Shown: positions 7,432-15,631 of the stretch, piece after piece
Numbering within the stretch: the first letter of the stretch is position 1
How the letters are laid out: every line of letters starts with the position of its first letter
Assembly (NCBI RefSeq): GCF_003627965.1
Contig: NZ_RBWE01000001.1
Coordinates: 2,776,463 to 2,840,462 of the forward strand
Length of the DNA: 64,000 nt
Reading direction: 5' to 3'
DNA from: Desulfofundulus salinus
GTDB lineage: Bacteria; Bacillota; Desulfotomaculia; Desulfotomaculales; Desulfovirgulaceae
The notes under the pieces: generated by a model
What the model saw: only the letters and a program-made list of their open reading frames with translations
Databases searched by the model: none
Told to the model about the DNA's origin: nothing
Translations under genes and position numbers: made by a program

Positions 7432-8484
7432 TTACCTGTTCTTGCGTGCCCACTTTTCCGAACCGTATTTTTTGACGGTGTCCACCATGGTGCGCAGGTT
7501 CTCCAGGGGGGCGGTGGGCCAGATGTCGCAGGAAGGCCAGACGGCGTCCACTCCCCCTTCGATACTGGCCAGGACGGCTTTCTCCACGTCTTCCGGAGTA
7601 CCGTTGCAGAGCACATTGTAGCCGTCCACATGGCCGAAGAGCAGCGGTTCAGGACCAATGGTGGCCCGGGTCTTGGCCAGGTCGTTTTTCGTCTCCACGC
7701 TGATGGCGTCGGCACCGCACTCGTTCATCAATCCGATAATCAGGTTGGTATCCCCGCAGATGTGCAGGATTTTCGGCGACGGAATGTTTTTAAAGATCTT
7801 CTCCAGATGCGGTTTAATGACCTGGCGGAAGCTCCGCGGGCTGAGCACGTCAGTGGGAGCGCCCATTTCCCGGATGGTGATATAGTCCGCCCCGGCCTCC
7901 CGGTATCTGGCGGCCATGGTGATGATCAGGTCGGCCAGCCTGTCCAGTAAAATATTCACTTCATTGGGTTTTTTAAAGACCAGCTTGAACAGGTCGTTCA
8001 AGTCCATCAACTGGCCGGCCAGGGTAAAGGGACCTAACAGCCAGGAACCGATGGCCACTTCATCGCCAATGTCTTTTTTGAGCAGGGAAATGGCCTCCAT
8101 CACCAGAGGGAAACGACCCCGCTCGGCTATATTGTCCGGAATGGTCACCCCGGTTATTTCATCCGGGGAGTGGATCAGCTTCTCCTTAATGGTCGGATAT
8201 AAAAGGTGCGCCACGTCCTCATAGGCGTTCATGACGCAGCCCAGGGCCTCCGCTTCCACGCACAGATCATAGGGAACGACGGCACACTCATAACCAAACA
8301 GCTTGTAGGAAGTGGCCGCCGAATTGGCCATTTTTACCGGATCCGTGTGCACTTCGGCAAACTTGTAGCCCAGCTGTTCCAGGCCTGCCGTGGTCACATT
8401 GCCCATACCACTGTAACAGGCCATGCGGTCCACTTCTCTTCCTTCAAACAAGCCCAACACTCTTTCCCGCGGAGTCATGGACAT
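7432..8484 (-). CDS. MtaA/CmuA-type cobamide methyltransferase (uroporphyrinogen decarboxylase fold)
   Basis: A 350-residue TIM-barrel protein of the methylcobamide:CoM methyltransferase branch of the UroD superfamily. The zinc-site pattern of MtaA is present: HxC in ILHICGDTN near residue 240 and a later cysteine in WPSCDIWPTAP near 318. The N-terminal ERVLGLFEGREVDR is typical. In bacteria without coenzyme M such proteins are thought to pass methyl groups between corrinoid protein and tetrahydrofolate. It resembles the 354-residue copy in the methanol operon across its whole length. It lies 14 bases after the flavin-fold gene within the second module. Confidence 0.85.
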   Translation of the reverse strand: MSMTPRERVLGLFEGREVDRMACYSGMGNVTTAGLEQLGYKFAEVHTDPVKMANSAATSYKLFGYECAVVPYDLCVEAEALGCVMNAYEDVAHLLYPTIKEKLIHSPDEITGVTIPDNIAERGRFPLVMEAISLLKKDIGDEVAIGSWLLGPFTLAGQLMDLNDLFKLVFKKPNEVNILLDRLADLIITMAARYREAGADYITIREMGAPTDVLSPRSFRQVIKPHLEKIFKNIPSPKILHICGDTNLIIGLMNECGADAISVETKNDLAKTRATIGPEPLLFGHVDGYNVLCNGTPEDVEKAVLASIEGGVDAVWPSCDIWPTAPLENLRTMVDTVKKYGSEKWARKNR

Positions 8485-8498
8485 AGAAAAATCACTCC

Positions 8499-8894
8499 TT
8501 AACTGATTTTTTCACCCGGGTTGCGCACTGACAAATCGTAAATTTCTTCCACGATAATTTTGACCGCTGCCTTCGGCCTGGGCAGGCCCATTTGAGCAAA
8601 CTTTTCGGCAAAACGGTCATAAAGTGTCCCTTCGGAGAGCAGCTCAGCCCGGCCCATGAACCGGTAGCCTTTCAACGCCTGGCGGTCGGTAACCACTACC
8701 GCCACCTTCGGATTTTCCAGCAAGTTGCGGTAGGTCTGTTTGCCTACCAGTTCCCCGTAGGCCATCGTTTGCTCATCAAGCACCAGCATGGAGCCCTTGG
8801 GGGCAGCAGAAGGCTGCCCCGTTTTATCGGCGGTAACAATAAAACACTGCTCCTTTTCAACCATATTCCTCATTTCTTCAGTAATTTTAGGCAT
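8499..8894 (-). CDS. Pyridoxamine 5'-phosphate oxidase-fold protein
   Basis: A 131-residue single-domain split-barrel protein of the PNPOx-like family. The N-terminal helix is followed by CFIVTADKTGQPSAAPKG, then YGELVGKQTYRNLLENPKVAV and GYRFMGRAELLSEG, the standard strand order of these FMN- or F420-binding proteins. AAGGAGG lies close upstream of the ATG. Small PNPOx proteins often bind flavin without being pyridoxine oxidases. Inside a corrinoid operon it could be a flavoprotein electron donor or reductase for the Fe-S activator, but no residue proves this. Confidence 0.8.
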   Translation of the reverse strand: MPKITEEMRNMVEKEQCFIVTADKTGQPSAAPKGSMLVLDEQTMAYGELVGKQTYRNLLENPKVAVVVTDRQALKGYRFMGRAELLSEGTLYDRFAEKFAQMGLPRPKAAVKIIVEEIYDLSVRNPGEKIS

Positions 8895-8940
8895 AACCGA
8901 TTTCCTCCTTTTTTGACATTCGGCACCCGGTACAACCTGA

Positions 8941-9876
8941 TCACTGCAGCTGTTTCACAAAGTCTGCAAAGAATTTGTACAGGGGGTGCTCCTGGTTGGA
9001 CGGCAATTTACCCGTCTCGTCGTAAACCAGGGTTGCCAGCATCAGACTGGCGGTGGTGATGGCAGGGATAATTTTCGGAATGTTGACGATGGGGCCGGTG
9101 AACAGCAGATCGCTCCAGAGCAGTGCGGCAATGGCCTGGCCGGCGGCATTCATGGCGTTAAAGCCGTCGCTACCCCACATTTCCCGGGCCGCCTTCCACA
9201 TGTAGGTGCCGTTGGAGGAAGCCACCCCGGCGGGCCAGCCGAACTCTTCCTTGACCATCCGGGCGGCAATGCAGGAGAAGGAGGTGGAGGGCAGGTTCAT
9301 CACCGCAGTATCCACCAGGATGGTTTCAAAGGTATCCTCGCCAATTATGTCCAGCATCTTTCTCAACCCGCTTACCCGTCCTTTGGGGGTCTGGTCCTCC
9401 TGGTTGAAGGCCTGCACCACCACGTGCTTGATGCCCAGCTCCTTCAAGCGGGCCACCTGGCCGGGGATGTCCTTATCCCAGGGGGTGATGCTGTTGTACA
9501 GCACCCGGTCCTGGATGCCCAGCTGAGCAATGTATTCAGCCACTTCCAGCCGGGTTTTTTCCACCCACATGTCGATCCCGAAGGGCTGATCGCTGATGCT
9601 CAGGAAAAAGTCAATGTAGGTCTTCATCTCGTCCAGAGAAGTGGCCACCATGGCCACCAGGGCCGGCACCCCCGTTTGGGCCGAAAGTTCTTCCTGCCGT
9701 TTAACATATTCTTTTGCCTTTTCCCGGTCGAATTTCCTTTCCTTGCGGGACTCCAGAATTCTATCACCATTGTGAAACATGGAGGAAATCAAAAGGGGCG
9801 GGTTTTCCCCGGGCTGCCCCCCGATATTCCACCGGCCGATACGGCACACCCGCTGGGGACGGCTCAGTTTAAACAT
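8941..9876 (-). CDS. MtrH-family pterin-dependent methyltransferase
   Basis: A 311-residue homologue of subunit H of methanogen methyltransferase (MtrH), which exchanges a methyl group between tetrahydropterin and a corrinoid protein. The barrel of the dihydropteroate-synthase/MeTr type is indicated by PFGIDMWVEKTRLEV, the VLYNSITPWDK segment near 135 and the Gly-rich GVASSNGTYMWK region. In bacteria free-standing MtrH proteins are presumed to use tetrahydrofolate. TAAAGGAGG precedes the ATG. It lies 14 bases after the activator gene, so it probably hands methyl from this module's corrinoid protein to folate. Confidence 0.85.
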   Translation of the reverse strand: MFKLSRPQRVCRIGRWNIGGQPGENPPLLISSMFHNGDRILESRKERKFDREKAKEYVKRQEELSAQTGVPALVAMVATSLDEMKTYIDFFLSISDQPFGIDMWVEKTRLEVAEYIAQLGIQDRVLYNSITPWDKDIPGQVARLKELGIKHVVVQAFNQEDQTPKGRVSGLRKMLDIIGEDTFETILVDTAVMNLPSTSFSCIAARMVKEEFGWPAGVASSNGTYMWKAAREMWGSDGFNAMNAAGQAIAALLWSDLLFTGPIVNIPKIIPAITTASLMLATLVYDETGKLPSNQEHPLYKFFADFVKQLQ

Positions 9877-9890
9877 GAAACAATCCTCCT

Positions 9891-11840
9891 TTAGCGTTTG
9901 GGAATGGCATCCAGAATGTGCTGGATGTGCGGGAATTTATCCGTTGAGTGCGGTAACGCCATGGCGGCGGCAAAGCGGGTCTGAAAGTCCGGCTCAATGG
10001 CCGTCTCCACAAATTCCACACGCCGGGCAATCCAGGCCGCCTCTTCCCGCTTGCCCACGTCCAGAAGGGCCAGCTTGGCACCGTCCCCGGCAGCGTTGCC
10101 CACGGCCTGCACGTTTTCCAGATCACAGTCCGGGAACATGCCGATGACCATGGCGCTTTCCCGGTCGATGTAACTGCCAAAGGCACCGGCCAGGGTTACG
10201 CTGTCCACCTTATCCACGCCCAGCTTCTCCATCAGGTATTTGGCACCCACATAAAGGGCCGCCTTGGCCAGCTGCACTGCGCGCACGTCCCCCTGGGTAA
10301 AGGTGATATCCTTGCCGATGGCCGTTTCCTCGGCCCAGGCCACCACAAACTCCGGTTTACCGTCGGCACCGCGGCGGACCCGGGGGTGATTGATCTTCAT
10401 GTTAAACCGGCCGGAGCGATCAATGACGCCGGAACGGAACAGCTGAGCCACCATATCGATAATCCCGGAACCACAAATGCCTTTGGCCTCAGTTTTTTGA
10501 ATTTCCGGGTACCACTGCTCCTGTCCGATGACCTTGTAAGAAACCTCCAGGGTTTCGGGGTTGATGCGTATCTTTTCAATGGCTCCCGGTGCGGCACGCA
10601 TGCCGAACTTGATCTGGGCCCCTTCCAGGGCCGGGCCGGTGGCGCAGGAAGTGCAGAGCAGGCGCCTTTCGTTGCCCAGATCGATCTCACCGTTGGTACC
10701 GATGTCAATGATGAGGCGGATTTTCTCCGGTTCCCGGTAAGGTTCCTCGGCAATGAGCACGGCCACGTTGTCCGGACCGACAAAGCCCGATTCCACGGGA
10801 AGGGTATGGATAATGGCAGCGCGGCAGATGTTAACACCCAGGTCCCGGGCCTTGATGTTCCTTGATTGCTTGGTTCCCGGTGCAAAGGGGGAACGGCCGA
10901 GGAATTTGGGATCAATACAGAGGGCGATATGCTGCATGGCGGTGTTAAAGACCAGGGTCATATCTACGATATCGGTGGGCAAAAGGCCGACCTTTTCGGT
11001 CATGCGCTGGGCCAGGGTGTTCAGCCCTTCGATAATGGCCTGGTGCATTTTCTCCAGGCCGTCTTCATTCATCATGGAATAGGTAATCCGGGAGAGCACA
11101 TCTTCGCCGTAGCGCACCTGGGGGTTCATCATGGAGTCAACCACCAGCACCTGGCCGGTGCGCAAATCGCAGAGGTAGGCGGCCACCGTGGTGGTACCGA
11201 TGTCCACCGCCAGGCCGACCAGGGTATCCTTCATTCCGGGCTCCACCCGGATAATTTCACTGTTGTTCCAAACGGTCGCCGTCACCTTCCACTGGCCTTC
11301 CCGGACCACATTGGGCAGGTCCCGCAGCACAAAGTAGTCGATTTCCAGGTCCGCCGGCAGGCCGTGCTGCTCGTGGAGGGCTTCCCGCAGGCGCTCGAAA
11401 TCACCCCGGTGGTCCTCCAGGGTGGCTTCCGGCATTTCCACATAATATTTGCGCACGGCGGGGTTCAGGTTAAATTTCCGTTCCTTGCCGGTTTCCAGCA
11501 CCACCTGCTTGGCTCCCCGGCTTTCTTCAGGCACGAAGACCAGCACATCGCCCAGCACTTCGCAGCAGCAGGCCAGGCGGTAGTTGTCCGCCAGTTCCGC
11601 TTCGGTAAGGCAATCCCTTTCTTCCTCCTGGAGTGGGGAAAGATGAGCCATGCTGGAGTCGATGCCGAATTTTTCAAAAAAACCCTCTTCGATTTTTACC
11701 TTGCATTTGCCGCAGACCTTGGCGCCGCCACAGAGGTTTTCAATGTCCACACCCAGTTCCCTGGCCGCTTCCAGCAGGGTGATGCCGCGCTCCACCATTC
11801 CCCGGCGGCCGGAAGGCTGAAAGATTACCTGGTGCTGCAC
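9891..11840 (-). CDS. RACo-type corrinoid reductive activator (2Fe-2S plus ASKHA/DUF4445)
   Basis: ATP-dependent activator that reduces inactive Co(II) corrinoid to Co(I). The 649 residues begin with a plant-type [2Fe-2S] domain (LCGGAKVCGKCKV near 36-48 and LACCCEV near 90). A linker follows, and then the large ASKHA ATPase domain with AVDIGTTTVAAYLCDL near 208, IIDIGTNGEI near 375 and the VTLAGAFGSYID block near 570. This is the architecture of RACo/RACE proteins. The start is GTG, with GGAGG upstream. It directly follows the corrinoid-protein gene, its likely substrate. A different, RamA-like activator serves the methanol operon. Confidence 0.92.
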   Translation of the reverse strand: MQHQVIFQPSGRRGMVERGITLLEAARELGVDIENLCGGAKVCGKCKVKIEEGFFEKFGIDSSMAHLSPLQEEERDCLTEAELADNYRLACCCEVLGDVLVFVPEESRGAKQVVLETGKERKFNLNPAVRKYYVEMPEATLEDHRGDFERLREALHEQHGLPADLEIDYFVLRDLPNVVREGQWKVTATVWNNSEIIRVEPGMKDTLVGLAVDIGTTTVAAYLCDLRTGQVLVVDSMMNPQVRYGEDVLSRITYSMMNEDGLEKMHQAIIEGLNTLAQRMTEKVGLLPTDIVDMTLVFNTAMQHIALCIDPKFLGRSPFAPGTKQSRNIKARDLGVNICRAAIIHTLPVESGFVGPDNVAVLIAEEPYREPEKIRLIIDIGTNGEIDLGNERRLLCTSCATGPALEGAQIKFGMRAAPGAIEKIRINPETLEVSYKVIGQEQWYPEIQKTEAKGICGSGIIDMVAQLFRSGVIDRSGRFNMKINHPRVRRGADGKPEFVVAWAEETAIGKDITFTQGDVRAVQLAKAALYVGAKYLMEKLGVDKVDSVTLAGAFGSYIDRESAMVIGMFPDCDLENVQAVGNAAGDGAKLALLDVGKREEAAWIARRVEFVETAIEPDFQTRFAAAMALPHSTDKFPHIQHILDAIPKR

Positions 11841-11858
11841 TTTTGCTTCATCCTCCCT

Positions 11859-12524
11859 CTACAACTCTCTCAAAGAAGCGATCATGTTTATGGCTTCCTT
11901 CAGGGCGTTGCTGGCATCTTTGGCATAACCGTCCGCGCCAAAACGGTCGGCAATCTCATCGGTTACCGGAGCGCCGCCAATCATAATCCTGGCCTTGGGG
12001 TTCTTCTCCTTAATAGCTTTAATAATATCTTTCATGCCCACCATGGTGGTGGTCATCATGGCCGAGAGGGCAACAATCTCCGAATCAGTTCTCAGTTGTT
12101 CCTCCACAAACTTTTCTAAAGGCACGTCTTTACCCAGGTCGTGCACCTCAAAACCGGCTGCCTCAAACATGATCTTCACCAGGTTTTTGCCGATATCGTG
12201 TACGTCTCCCTGCACTACTCCCATGACCACCTGGCCTTTAACTTTACTATCATCCTTCTTTGCCTGCATATGGGGGCGGAGTATTTCCAGACCGGCGTAC
12301 ATAGCATCGGCGCACATGAGAAGCTCGGGGACAAAGTATTCCTGTTGTTCATACAGGTCACCGGCCTTCTTCATTCCTTCTACCATACCGTCAAAAACGG
12401 CTTTATTTGCGTCCATGCCTTCATCTAATGCCTCCTGAGCAAGCTGGCGCACAGCGTCCTCATCATAATTCAGCACGGCCTCGGCCAGCCTCTCCAGAAT
12501 TTCTTTTTCCCTCTCCGGTGTCAT
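11859..12524 (-). CDS. Corrinoid (B12-binding) methyl-carrier protein, MtaC/MtbC type
   Basis: A 221-residue two-domain methyl carrier. The N-terminal helical cap domain (residues 1-90) is followed by a Rossmann B12 domain with GDVHDIGKNLV near 105, whose His is the lower axial cobalt ligand, then SAMMTTTM and MIGGAPVTDE, all standard base-off/His-on marks. The ATG chosen has AAAGGAG 8 bases upstream; an ATG six codons earlier would overlap that site. It leads the second module, preceded by about 400 bases without a gene, so the promoter is expected there. Confidence 0.93.
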   Translation of the reverse strand: MTPEREKEILERLAEAVLNYDEDAVRQLAQEALDEGMDANKAVFDGMVEGMKKAGDLYEQQEYFVPELLMCADAMYAGLEILRPHMQAKKDDSKVKGQVVMGVVQGDVHDIGKNLVKIMFEAAGFEVHDLGKDVPLEKFVEEQLRTDSEIVALSAMMTTTMVGMKDIIKAIKEKNPKARIMIGGAPVTDEIADRFGADGYAKDASNALKEAINMIASLREL

Positions 12525-12925
12525 TTCACATACTCCTTTCATTAATTTTGATTAAGGCGTTGATGATATTTGCTCTCCTACTAAACCTAAAACAAAAAAC
12601 AACCGCTTCTCCCTGATAAAATTCTAAATTACACCCCCCTTCCAGCGGAAGTTTTCTTTCCCTAATGGGGGAAAAAGCTTAGCGAATTGCTTATTTCAGC
12701 CGATGAATGGAGAAGATGGCCATAAAGTATGTCATGCAGGGTAGCACAAAACCCTACGAAATCCTGTTAAGCAGGCAATTTGGTGATCAGTTGCTGTTGA
12801 ATGGAAAACATGTTTGCGCTGGTTTGCGTCGTTATATTGTAACATTGATCTAATCCCGATAGTTAACTGGGTCTTGACATGCTTGGTGTGGGATAAGTAA
12901 ATTCTGTGCCAGATGATGGTGTTTA
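12525..12925. other. 400-base intergenic leader between the two methyl-transfer operons
   Basis: No credible reading frame. A small hairpin (TTTCCC / GGGGGAAA) lies near 12655-12680, and an AT-rich stretch precedes the corrinoid gene. I found no sequence with good sigma-54 spacing (GG-N10-GC) and no clear terminator after the 354-residue MtaA-like gene. The promoter of the second module should lie here on the minus strand, but I cannot place it confidently. Confidence 0.6.
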
Positions 12926-13984
12926 TTAACTGTTACCCTGACGAAGTTTCGCTCTAAACCATAATTTATCCCCATTGTTTTTGGTCGCTTTGATCATGGC
13001 GATCAGGTTTTCTTCTGGAGCCTCAAGGGAGATTTCACAACTGGGCCAGAGACCGTCAGAACCTTCCACGAGGCACCGAACCACCTCTGCTTCCACGTCC
13101 TGCGGAGTTCCATTAACCAAAACCCCGTAACCATCAAGGTTACCGAAGATAAGTGGTTCTGGCCCGGCCCGCGCCCTTGTTTCCGCCAGGCCGTTTTTAT
13201 TTTCGACGCTGATGGCATTTGCTCCGCAATCCAGCATTTCGTGAATAACCGGCAGCGAATTGCCGCAGATGTGGAGAATCTTTGGCACCCGTATATTGGC
13301 CATGATGTTTTTTAAGTGAGGTTTAATCATTTTGGTAAAAATCTGGGGGGGTAAAATGTCTGTGGTAGCGCTCATTTCCCGCACGGTAAGGTAATCCACG
13401 CCTGCTTCTTCGTAGCAGGCACATAGCTTGAGAATTAATTCCGTCAGCCTGGAAAGTAAATCCATGATTTTTTCCGGTTTGCGGATGGTTAGCCGCAGGA
13501 GCATGTTTATGTCCATAACCTGCCCGGCCAGGGTATAGGGTCCCATCACATATGATCCGACAGGTACCTTATCGCCGGCCAGTTCTTTTACCCGCTGGAT
13601 GGCCTCGGTAACAATGGGAACACGGGCCCTGTCGCCTACCCGATCGGGAACCGGCAAAGAGAGATCGTTTTCTGTGGAAATAACCTGGCGAACGATTTTC
13701 GGATAAAGAACCTTCTTGTGCCCGGGATAAAAATTGACTTCACACCCCAGGGTTTCTGCCTCTATGCATATGTCAAAGGGGATCACCGCACATTCATACT
13801 CATACGCCTGTGCGGGAAATACAGCCACCTGAGCCAATTTGTCGGGTGCGTGGTGAACCTCGGCGAAATGGTAGCCATATTCCTTAAGGGCCTGCCCCCA
13901 AACTGTGCCCATCCCGCTGAAGCAGGCCACGCGATCGGCCTGCCTGCCTTCTAATAGCCCCAGGATGCGCTCTTTTGCCTTCAT
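12926..13984 (-). CDS. MtaA-type cobamide methyltransferase of the methanol operon
   Basis: A 352-residue UroD-fold methyltransferase with the MtaA zinc-site pattern (LHICGNS near 243 and LWPSCEISLEAPEEN near 318) and the typical opening KERILGLLEGRQADR. It is co-directional with, and 16 bases after, the RamA-like activator, so it is the last gene of the mtaB-mtaC operon. It probably transfers the methyl group from methyl-MtaC to tetrahydrofolate, since nothing here suggests coenzyme M. ATG (spaced 10 from AAGGAGG) is preferred to a GTG six bases earlier. Confidence 0.88.
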   Translation of the reverse strand: MKAKERILGLLEGRQADRVACFSGMGTVWGQALKEYGYHFAEVHHAPDKLAQVAVFPAQAYEYECAVIPFDICIEAETLGCEVNFYPGHKKVLYPKIVRQVISTENDLSLPVPDRVGDRARVPIVTEAIQRVKELAGDKVPVGSYVMGPYTLAGQVMDINMLLRLTIRKPEKIMDLLSRLTELILKLCACYEEAGVDYLTVREMSATTDILPPQIFTKMIKPHLKNIMANIRVPKILHICGNSLPVIHEMLDCGANAISVENKNGLAETRARAGPEPLIFGNLDGYGVLVNGTPQDVEAEVVRCLVEGSDGLWPSCEISLEAPEENLIAMIKATKNNGDKLWFRAKLRQGNS

Positions 13985-14000
13985 GGTCACCCGTCCTCCT

Positions 14001-15629
14001 TCAGCGGCCCAGGAATTTCTTTAGAGAAAAAACTTTTTCTGGACAAACTCGTTCACAGCGCAGGCAGGCGGTTCCATTGCAGCGGTCGGCTCTCAGGCAA
14101 AACAAGCCGCCCCTGTCTTCGTTGGTTTCCGATGTGTCCAGGGCCTTTTCCGGGCACTCTTCCACGCAAAACCCGCACAACTGGCAACCGGGGAAAAATG
14201 AGTGGTATACATTGCCGACTTGCTCGATCACGTGAAGCCCCCGTTGACCGAGCACTTCAATATCTCGGGACATTATCCGGTGGATTTCAGGAGCTCCTTC
14301 CGGCAACGGAAGCTCGGGTAATTTAAAGGACTTCGCCAGTTTCCAGTATTGCTCCCAGGGCATTCCTTCTCCCCAGAAAGATAGCTCTAACAGGTAGGCG
14401 TTGGCAAAGTCTTTCGACATCCCGAACATGCAGTGCCGGGCCCTTAACTTCCCCGCCAGGTCTTGTAGTTCGGACAGCAACGCAGGTTGCCGGACCAGCT
14501 GTCTGGCTAAGGCAAGAGAAGTATTGCCGATCTGGTAAATCTTTTTTACGGCCGGGGGAACCATGCCAATCTGGTGGGCCTTAAAGGCATCTACGTAAGT
14601 TCCTGAGGCCCCGGCCATGTACGCACATTGGATATCTTTCACCGCAATCCCCGCTTCTTTGGCCAGCGTCAGGTAGCCGGCCCGCAGAGCGCCGATTGCT
14701 TTTCCGGCCTCCTCCAGATCGCGCTTGCTGAAGGTAACTCCGTTAGCCAGGTGAAGGAAGCCGTTGCTGACTTTGATTTCGGGAAGGCGGATGAGGCTGG
14801 CCCGCAGTCCTTCGTAAATTAGCGCCACAACACCTGTGCCCGTAATCCCGGTTGCGTTCAGGGATCCCTTTTCCAGGACGGTACCCCGGGCAAGATCGTT
14901 CAGGTCGCCCGCTTGCGGTATAAGGTTTTCATCCAAAACGTATGAGCGGTGGCCCGGGCCTTCGGCGCAGACGTCGGAAATTGCTCCCGGCGCCGCCAGC
15001 ATTCCGTAGTTGATGTGCTGTCCTTCCAGAGCTGGTCCGGCGGCACAAGATCCCGTGAAGATTTCATCGCCCACTTTGAGGGCCATTTCCGCATTGGTCC
15101 CGTAGTCGGTCACCAGGGTGATCTCTGACCTGTCCAGAAGGCCTGAAAAAATCATCATGGCCAGGGCGTCCGCACCGATCTCGTGTCTGACCGCCGGCGG
15201 AATATATACCTCTGCCTCCGGGAGCAAAGCCAACCCGCGGATCTGGTTTGCCGGGAGGAGCTTGGCGTCCCGGCTGGGGGGAATCACACCCAGTGCCCTT
15301 TTCTTGCGTTCGCCGGCGTAGGCCAGGTCGCGAATTTCGATTTCTTCAAACAGGGATAATTGAATGGGATTTCCGCAAACTGCCAGTCTGGTAACTTTCT
15401 CTAAAGGAACCCCCAGGCATTCGATAATCTGGTTGACAGCCGAGACAACCAGGTTGTGGGCGATCTCCAGCCCAAAATCAACGGCAAAGTTCAGGTGATC
15501 CATGACGTTTGCACCCGGTACGGGATGGCGAGAAGTGATTACGGTAGCCAGCACGTCGCCGCTGTCAAGTTCGATGGCCTGCCCCCGAAAGCCGCTGGTT
15601 CCCAGGTCAAGAGCAATTCCGTAAGACAT
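14001..15629 (-). CDS. RamA-like ASKHA/ferredoxin corrinoid activase
   Basis: A 542-residue ATP-dependent reductive activator of corrinoid proteins. The N-terminal ASKHA (DUF4445-type) part has ALDLGTSGFRGQ at residue 6 and LVTDYGTNAEMAL, GITGTGVVALI and AYMAGASGTYVD later. The C-terminal end holds two ferredoxin motifs, CQLCGFCVEECP and CNGTACLRCERVCP, as in RamA of methanogens. This differs from the RACo copy, whose [2Fe-2S] domain is N-terminal. The ATG lies 2 bases after the GTPase stop codon, so the two are translationally coupled. It should keep MtaC in the Co(I) state. Confidence 0.9.
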   Translation of the reverse strand: MSYGIALDLGTSGFRGQAIELDSGDVLATVITSRHPVPGANVMDHLNFAVDFGLEIAHNLVVSAVNQIIECLGVPLEKVTRLAVCGNPIQLSLFEEIEIRDLAYAGERKKRALGVIPPSRDAKLLPANQIRGLALLPEAEVYIPPAVRHEIGADALAMMIFSGLLDRSEITLVTDYGTNAEMALKVGDEIFTGSCAAGPALEGQHINYGMLAAPGAISDVCAEGPGHRSYVLDENLIPQAGDLNDLARGTVLEKGSLNATGITGTGVVALIYEGLRASLIRLPEIKVSNGFLHLANGVTFSKRDLEEAGKAIGALRAGYLTLAKEAGIAVKDIQCAYMAGASGTYVDAFKAHQIGMVPPAVKKIYQIGNTSLALARQLVRQPALLSELQDLAGKLRARHCMFGMSKDFANAYLLELSFWGEGMPWEQYWKLAKSFKLPELPLPEGAPEIHRIMSRDIEVLGQRGLHVIEQVGNVYHSFFPGCQLCGFCVEECPEKALDTSETNEDRGGLFCLRADRCNGTACLRCERVCPEKVFSLKKFLGR

Positions 15630-15631
15630 TT

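Noticed and set aside
12543-12925. Cobalamin riboswitch before the corrinoid operons
   Set aside because: No B12-box-like GCCACTG element or surrounding conserved blocks could be found in this gap or in the gaps near 18.8, 20.1 and 23.6 kb.
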